Assembly: GCF_004801285.1 (NCBI RefSeq)
Contig: NZ_SSNY01000006.1
Coordinates: 62,001 to 126,000 of the forward strand
Length of the DNA: 64,000 nucleotides
From: Ollibium composti
GTDB lineage: Bacteria; Pseudomonadota; Alphaproteobacteria; Rhizobiales; Rhizobiaceae
Direction: 5' to 3'
A program made the position numbers and the translations under genes. Under the pieces are notes generated by a model. That model was not told the origin of the DNA. It worked only from the letters and a program-made list of their open reading frames with translations, and searched no databases. Below are positions 60,856-64,000 of this stretch, piece by piece (within the stretch, counting starts at the first letter, position 1; each line of letters opens with the position of its first letter).

Positions 60856-61659
60856 TCAGGCCTTGTTGCCGGCGAACAGCCCCTGCAGGTCGCCGAAGGC
60901 CATCGCCTCCCTGGCATAGTCGAAGGTTCCGGCCTCCAGCATCTCGACCGCCGCGCGCCGCACCGCGCCGAACGCCGCCGTCGTCAGCTTCGAGCCGACC
61001 GATATGCGCTTGACGCCGGCCGCCGCCAGTTCCGAAACCGAGAAGCCGGCGACGGCGAGCACGTTGACCGGCTTCGACACGGATGAGCAGACGGTGCGCA
61101 CCATCTCGACGCTGGAAAGGCCGGGCGCGTAGAGAACGTCGGCGCCCGCCTTCTCGAAGGCCTGCAAACGCCTGATCGTGTCGTCAAGGTCGGAGCGGCC
61201 ATGCAGGAAATTCTCGGCGCGGGCGGTGAAGACGAAATCCCGCTTCAGCGATCGTGCGGCCTCGGCGGCGGCGGCGACGCGTTCGACCGCATGCGAGAAC
61301 TCGTAGATCGGCTGGCTCTCGTCGCCGGAAAAATCCTCGATGGAGCAGCCGGCAAGACCGGCGGCCTCGGCGGCGAAGATCGTTTCGGCGGCGCGCTCGG
61401 GGCTGTCGCCCTTGCCCTTTTCGAGATCGGCCGACACGGGCAGGTCGGTGGCGCCGACCAGTTCGCGGCAGTGATGGATCATCGCCTCGAAGCCGACGGC
61501 GCCGTCGGCCAGGCCGCGCGAGAAGGCATAGCCGGCGCTCGTCGTCGCCAGCGCCTTGTAGCCGAGCGAGGCGAGCAGCCGGGCGGTGCCGATATCCCAG
61601 GGGTTCGGGATGACGAAAGTGGAAGCGTGCAGATCGCGGAAAACCTTACCCTTGTCCAT
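60856..61659 (-). CDS. Isocitrate lyase/PEP mutase-family protein
   Basis: The product is 267 residues from the ATG at 61659. The fold pattern of the PEP mutase/isocitrate lyase superfamily is seen: IPNPWDIGTARLLASLGYKALATTSAG, the metal-site PVSADLEKGKGD, GCSIEDFSGDE and FTARAENFLHG. These enzymes cleave or form C-C or C-P bonds next to a carboxylate. The exact reaction of this short, widespread branch (often called 2-methylisocitrate lyase-like or oxaloacetate decarboxylase-like) is uncertain. Confidence 0.85.
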   Translation of the reverse strand: MDKGKVFRDLHASTFVIPNPWDIGTARLLASLGYKALATTSAGYAFSRGLADGAVGFEAMIHHCRELVGATDLPVSADLEKGKGDSPERAAETIFAAEAAGLAGCSIEDFSGDESQPIYEFSHAVERVAAAAEAARSLKRDFVFTARAENFLHGRSDLDDTIRRLQAFEKAGADVLYAPGLSSVEMVRTVCSSVSKPVNVLAVAGFSVSELAAAGVKRISVGSKLTTAAFGAVRRAAVEMLEAGTFDYAREAMAFGDLQGLFAGNKA

Positions 61660-61852
61660 GGAACGTCTCCTAGAAGCTGAATTTGATGCAAGGTAGTCTT
61701 CCAGCATTGGCCGGGCAAACGAATGCGATTGGCTCAGACGCAGGCTCCTGCCATTTGCCCGAAAGCGCTTCTCGTTCTAGTCGGCGAGCCGCGCGAAAGC
61801 ATCAGAATCGGGCTTGTAGCGCGCCGCGACAGCGAAAGATGCGGGAGCAGCC

Positions 61853-62512
61853 CTAGACGGAAATGGGGATGAGCCCTGCCAGCTTGCGCATGTCGTCGAA
61901 CAGGATGCCGCCGGCCAGTTCCAGCCCGTCCGGATCGGCATAGGGGTCGCCATGATAGGAAAACACGCGCATGCCGGCGGCGATGCCAGCCATCGTGCCG
62001 GCAACGCTGTCTTCGATGACAACGCAGTCCATCGGCGCCACGCCCATCGACTGTGCCGCATGGAGGAAAAGATCCGGGAACGGTTTCGCCCGGCCGACCA
62101 TCGTGGCGGAATACATGGCGTGCTCGAACAGCGGCAGTAGGCCGGTGGCGCCGAGCGTGATGTGCATCTTCGTCACCCGCGCCGAGGAGGCGACGCAATA
62201 GGGGATGCCGGCGGTGCGCACGGTATCGATGAAGGTGCGCACATGCGGCACGGCCTCGACCCGGCCGCCGAGGAGTTCCGGCAGGCCGGCGTTCCAGCGC
62301 TCGACGAAATCGGCGCCGAGGCTGGCGCCGGCGGCCTCCACCTCCTGCTGCACGGACACCATGGAGCGGCCGGAGAAATATTTGCGGCAATGCTCGAAGG
62401 TGACCGGATAGCCGGCCTCGGTCAGCCAGGCGGCCAGCCGCTCGTTGGCGATGTTCTCGGTGTCGACCAGCACGCCGTCGCAGTCGAAGATCACCAGCTT
62501 CGGCGCTGCCAT
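61853..62512 (-). CDS. HAD-family phosphatase, beta-phosphoglucomutase-like
   Basis: The product is 219 residues from ATG 62512; a GTG at 62518 that overlaps the dut stop is also possible. Motif I is VIFDCDGVLVDTE (nucleophile and acid/base Asp), motif II is CVASSAR, motif III Lys is in GRAKPFPDLF, and motif IV is VVIEDSVAGTMAG. The helical C1 cap between motifs I and II is of subfamily I. It is a soluble phosphatase or mutase of unknown substrate, co-transcribed with dut. Confidence 0.87.
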   Translation of the reverse strand: MAAPKLVIFDCDGVLVDTENIANERLAAWLTEAGYPVTFEHCRKYFSGRSMVSVQQEVEAAGASLGADFVERWNAGLPELLGGRVEAVPHVRTFIDTVRTAGIPYCVASSARVTKMHITLGATGLLPLFEHAMYSATMVGRAKPFPDLFLHAAQSMGVAPMDCVVIEDSVAGTMAGIAAGMRVFSYHGDPYADPDGLELAGGILFDDMRKLAGLIPISV

Positions 62513-62514
62513 GC

Positions 62515-62997
62515 TCACGCCGTCCCGGTCGAGCCGAAGCCGCCGGCGCCTCGCGCGGTGCCGTTGGCGAGGCTGCGTTCCTCGACCCGGATCTGCACGA
62601 CCGGCGCAAAGATGATCTGGGCCACGCGCATGCCGCGCTCGACGGTGAAATCCTCGTCGCCGAGATTGACCAGCAGCACCTTGACCTCGCCGCGATAGTC
62701 GCTGTCGACGGTGCCGGGCGTGTTGAGGCAGGTGATGCCGTGCTTCAGCGCAAGGCCCGAGCGCGGCCGGACCTGACCTTCGAGTCCCTCGGGGATTTCC
62801 ATCACCAGACCGGTCGGCACCAGCACCCGACGACCCGGCAGGATCAGCAGCGGGCGATCCTCCGGTACGGCGGCGCGCAGGTCCATGCCGGCCGCACCCG
62901 CGCTCTCATAGGCGGGCAGGGGCAGACCTTCGCCATGCGGCAAGCGGACGAAGCCGATCAGGGGACCGATGACGGATTGCTGGGAAGAAGCGGACAT
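62515..62997 (-). CDS. dut: Deoxyuridine 5'-triphosphate nucleotidohydrolase
   Basis: The product is 160 residues with all five trimeric dUTPase motifs in order: [34 protein letters not shown] and GGFGSTGT. It converts dUTP to dUMP, limiting uracil in DNA and feeding dTMP synthesis. It overlaps the HAD gene at its end. Confidence 0.96.
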   Translation of the reverse strand: MSASSQQSVIGPLIGFVRLPHGEGLPLPAYESAGAAGMDLRAAVPEDRPLLILPGRRVLVPTGLVMEIPEGLEGQVRPRSGLALKHGITCLNTPGTVDSDYRGEVKVLLVNLGDEDFTVERGMRVAQIIFAPVVQIRVEERSLANGTARGAGGFGSTGTA

Positions 62998-63199
62998 GGC
63001 GGCGATCCTATCGGCCAGGGGACGGCGCGGGTCAATCGGCGGGCGGCCGCTTTCAACGGCTTTCTCAATACCCGTCGCGACATACCGGCAGGTTGGTCGC
63101 AGCTTGCCGGCAAAGGAGGCGGAAAAATGCCGCGTTCACGCTTTTTTACCCATGATCGGCGATTCTGGTGCAGGCGTCGCGAGCCAAGGAGAGGCGATC

Positions 63200-63994
63200 A
63201 TGTGCCGTTGGGCGGCCTATCTCGGGGAACCGGTCTTCCTGGAAGACATCGTCACCGCGCCCTGCCATTCGCTGATCGAGCAGAGCCACCACGCGCTGGA
63301 GGCGAAGACACCGACCAACGGCGACGGCTTCGGCGTCGCCTGGTACGGCGACCGGCCGGAACCCGGCCTCTACCGCGACATCCTGCCGGCATGGTCCGAC
63401 CCGAACCTGAAAAGCCTGTGCCGACAGATCAGATCTGGCCTGTTCCTGGCGCATGTGCGCGCCTCGACCGGCGGTGCCACCAGCCGCGCCAATTGCCATC
63501 CCTTCATCCTCGGCCCCTGGGCCTTCATGCACAACGGCCAGATCGGCGGCTTCGAGAAGATCCGGCGCCCGCTGGAGGCCAGCCTGACCGACGACCTCTA
63601 CGAACGGCTGGAAGGCGGCACCGATTCCGAACTTTTCTTCCTTCTCCTGTTTGCTGAGGGGTTAGAACAGGACCCGCAGGGCGCGATGGAACGCGCCACA
63701 CGGCGCGTCATCGCGGCACAACGCGGTGCCGGCATCGAGCCGTCCTTCAAGCTCACGGCAGCGCTGGCCAACGGCGAGACGCTTCACGCCGTGCGCTACA
63801 CCACGCACGCCACCGCGCCGACACTCTATGCGTCGGCCTTCGGCGAGGGCCGCTGCATCATGTCGGAACCGCTCGACCGCGACGGCTGCGACTGGCAGGC
63901 AGTGCCGCCGGGCAGCTTCGTCACGCTGAGCCGGCAAGGCATGACGGTGCGGCCGTTCGAGCCGGCAAGCGAGGACTTGGCGCTGGCCGGCTGA
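63200..63994 (+). CDS. Class II glutamine amidotransferase (YafJ/EgtC-like)
   Basis: The product is 264 residues from ATG 63200, which has AAGGAGAGG upstream; cleavage of Met exposes Cys2 (MCRWAAYLGEP) as the N-terminal nucleophile. The glutaminase features DGFGVAWYG, FLAHVRASTGG, CHPFILGPWAFMHNGQI and GGTDSELFF are present. Only the glutaminase domain exists, so a partner synthetase or a stand-alone role (as in YafJ, or EgtC in ergothioneine synthesis) is needed. No egt genes are adjacent. Confidence 0.9.
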   Translation: MCRWAAYLGEPVFLEDIVTAPCHSLIEQSHHALEAKTPTNGDGFGVAWYGDRPEPGLYRDILPAWSDPNLKSLCRQIRSGLFLAHVRASTGGATSRANCHPFILGPWAFMHNGQIGGFEKIRRPLEASLTDDLYERLEGGTDSELFFLLLFAEGLEQDPQGAMERATRRVIAAQRGAGIEPSFKLTAALANGETLHAVRYTTHATAPTLYASAFGEGRCIMSEPLDRDGCDWQAVPPGSFVTLSRQGMTVRPFEPASEDLALAG

Positions 63995-64000
63995 CGGCGC

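Noticed and set aside
60856-61659. Phosphonate synthesis or phosphonoacetaldehyde pathway through PEP mutase
   Set aside because: No phosphonopyruvate decarboxylase or phosphonate genes accompany it. Short members of this superfamily mostly act on other substrates.

Overview
The window is GC-rich chromosomal DNA from an alphaproteobacterium, most likely a Rhizobiales member of the Mesorhizobium/Aminobacter/Phyllobacteriaceae type. The grounds are the ActS-ActR redox two-component pair next to an MmcB-like gene, a TIGR02300-family acidic protein, a class II (CP4-like) aroA followed by cmk and rpsA, an HmrR/CueR regulator, and the number of ABC uptake systems with small catabolic operons. No phage, insertion sequence, CRISPR array or rRNA was seen. 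No gap between genes exceeds 300 bases; the larger gaps are described in their own entries.

Region 1 (1-13630) is a catabolic locus built around a divergent promoter near 6307-6446. Leftward: a cyclase-family hydrolase, a phytoene-dehydrogenase-like FAD oxidoreductase, a MarR regulator and both subunits of an indolepyruvate:ferredoxin oxidoreductase-type enzyme (the second runs off the left edge). Rightward: a paralogous FAD oxidoreductase, a RidA protein and a complete dipeptide-type ABC importer. Region 2 (13637-22252) runs leftward: an EthD-like protein, a second dipeptide-type ABC importer with a fused double ATPase, a quinone-oxidoreductase-like enzyme, and a separate flavin monooxygenase. 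The monooxygenase is divergent from a GntR/UTRA regulator, with a perfect palindrome between them.

Region 3 (23211-31599) carries a GntR/FCD regulator, a DapA-family protein, an Ldh-family imine/2-oxoacid reductase and a semialdehyde dehydrogenase. The set resembles hydroxyproline catabolism without its first steps. An FbpABC-like importer follows. Two near-identical 13-bp inverted repeats lie in front of the DapA-family gene and between the Ldh and dehydrogenase genes.

Region 4 (31745-51810) is mostly core genome: an L,D-transpeptidase lipoprotein, HmrR, MmcB, ActR, ActS, HrpB helicase, a gnd-zwf-glucokinase operon, membrane proteins, a methyltransferase, a GGDEF-EAL protein, tRNA-Ala(GGC), the TIGR02300 protein, aroA, a degenerate SDR, cmk and rpsA. 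Two palindromic repeat elements occur here. One is a perfect 37-bp inverted repeat inside the hrpB coding sequence; the other is an octamer-periodic hairpin between mmcB and actR.

Region 5 (51928-63994) has an SDR, a ThDP decarboxylase resembling 5-guanidino-2-oxopentanoate decarboxylase (AruI), an arginine-deiminase/DDAH-like hydrolase, a polar-amino-acid ABC importer and a second Ldh-family enzyme. Together these look like a guanidino-compound uptake and degradation module. A PfkB kinase, a PEP-mutase-family lyase, a HAD phosphatase, dUTPase and a class II glutamine amidotransferase finish the window.
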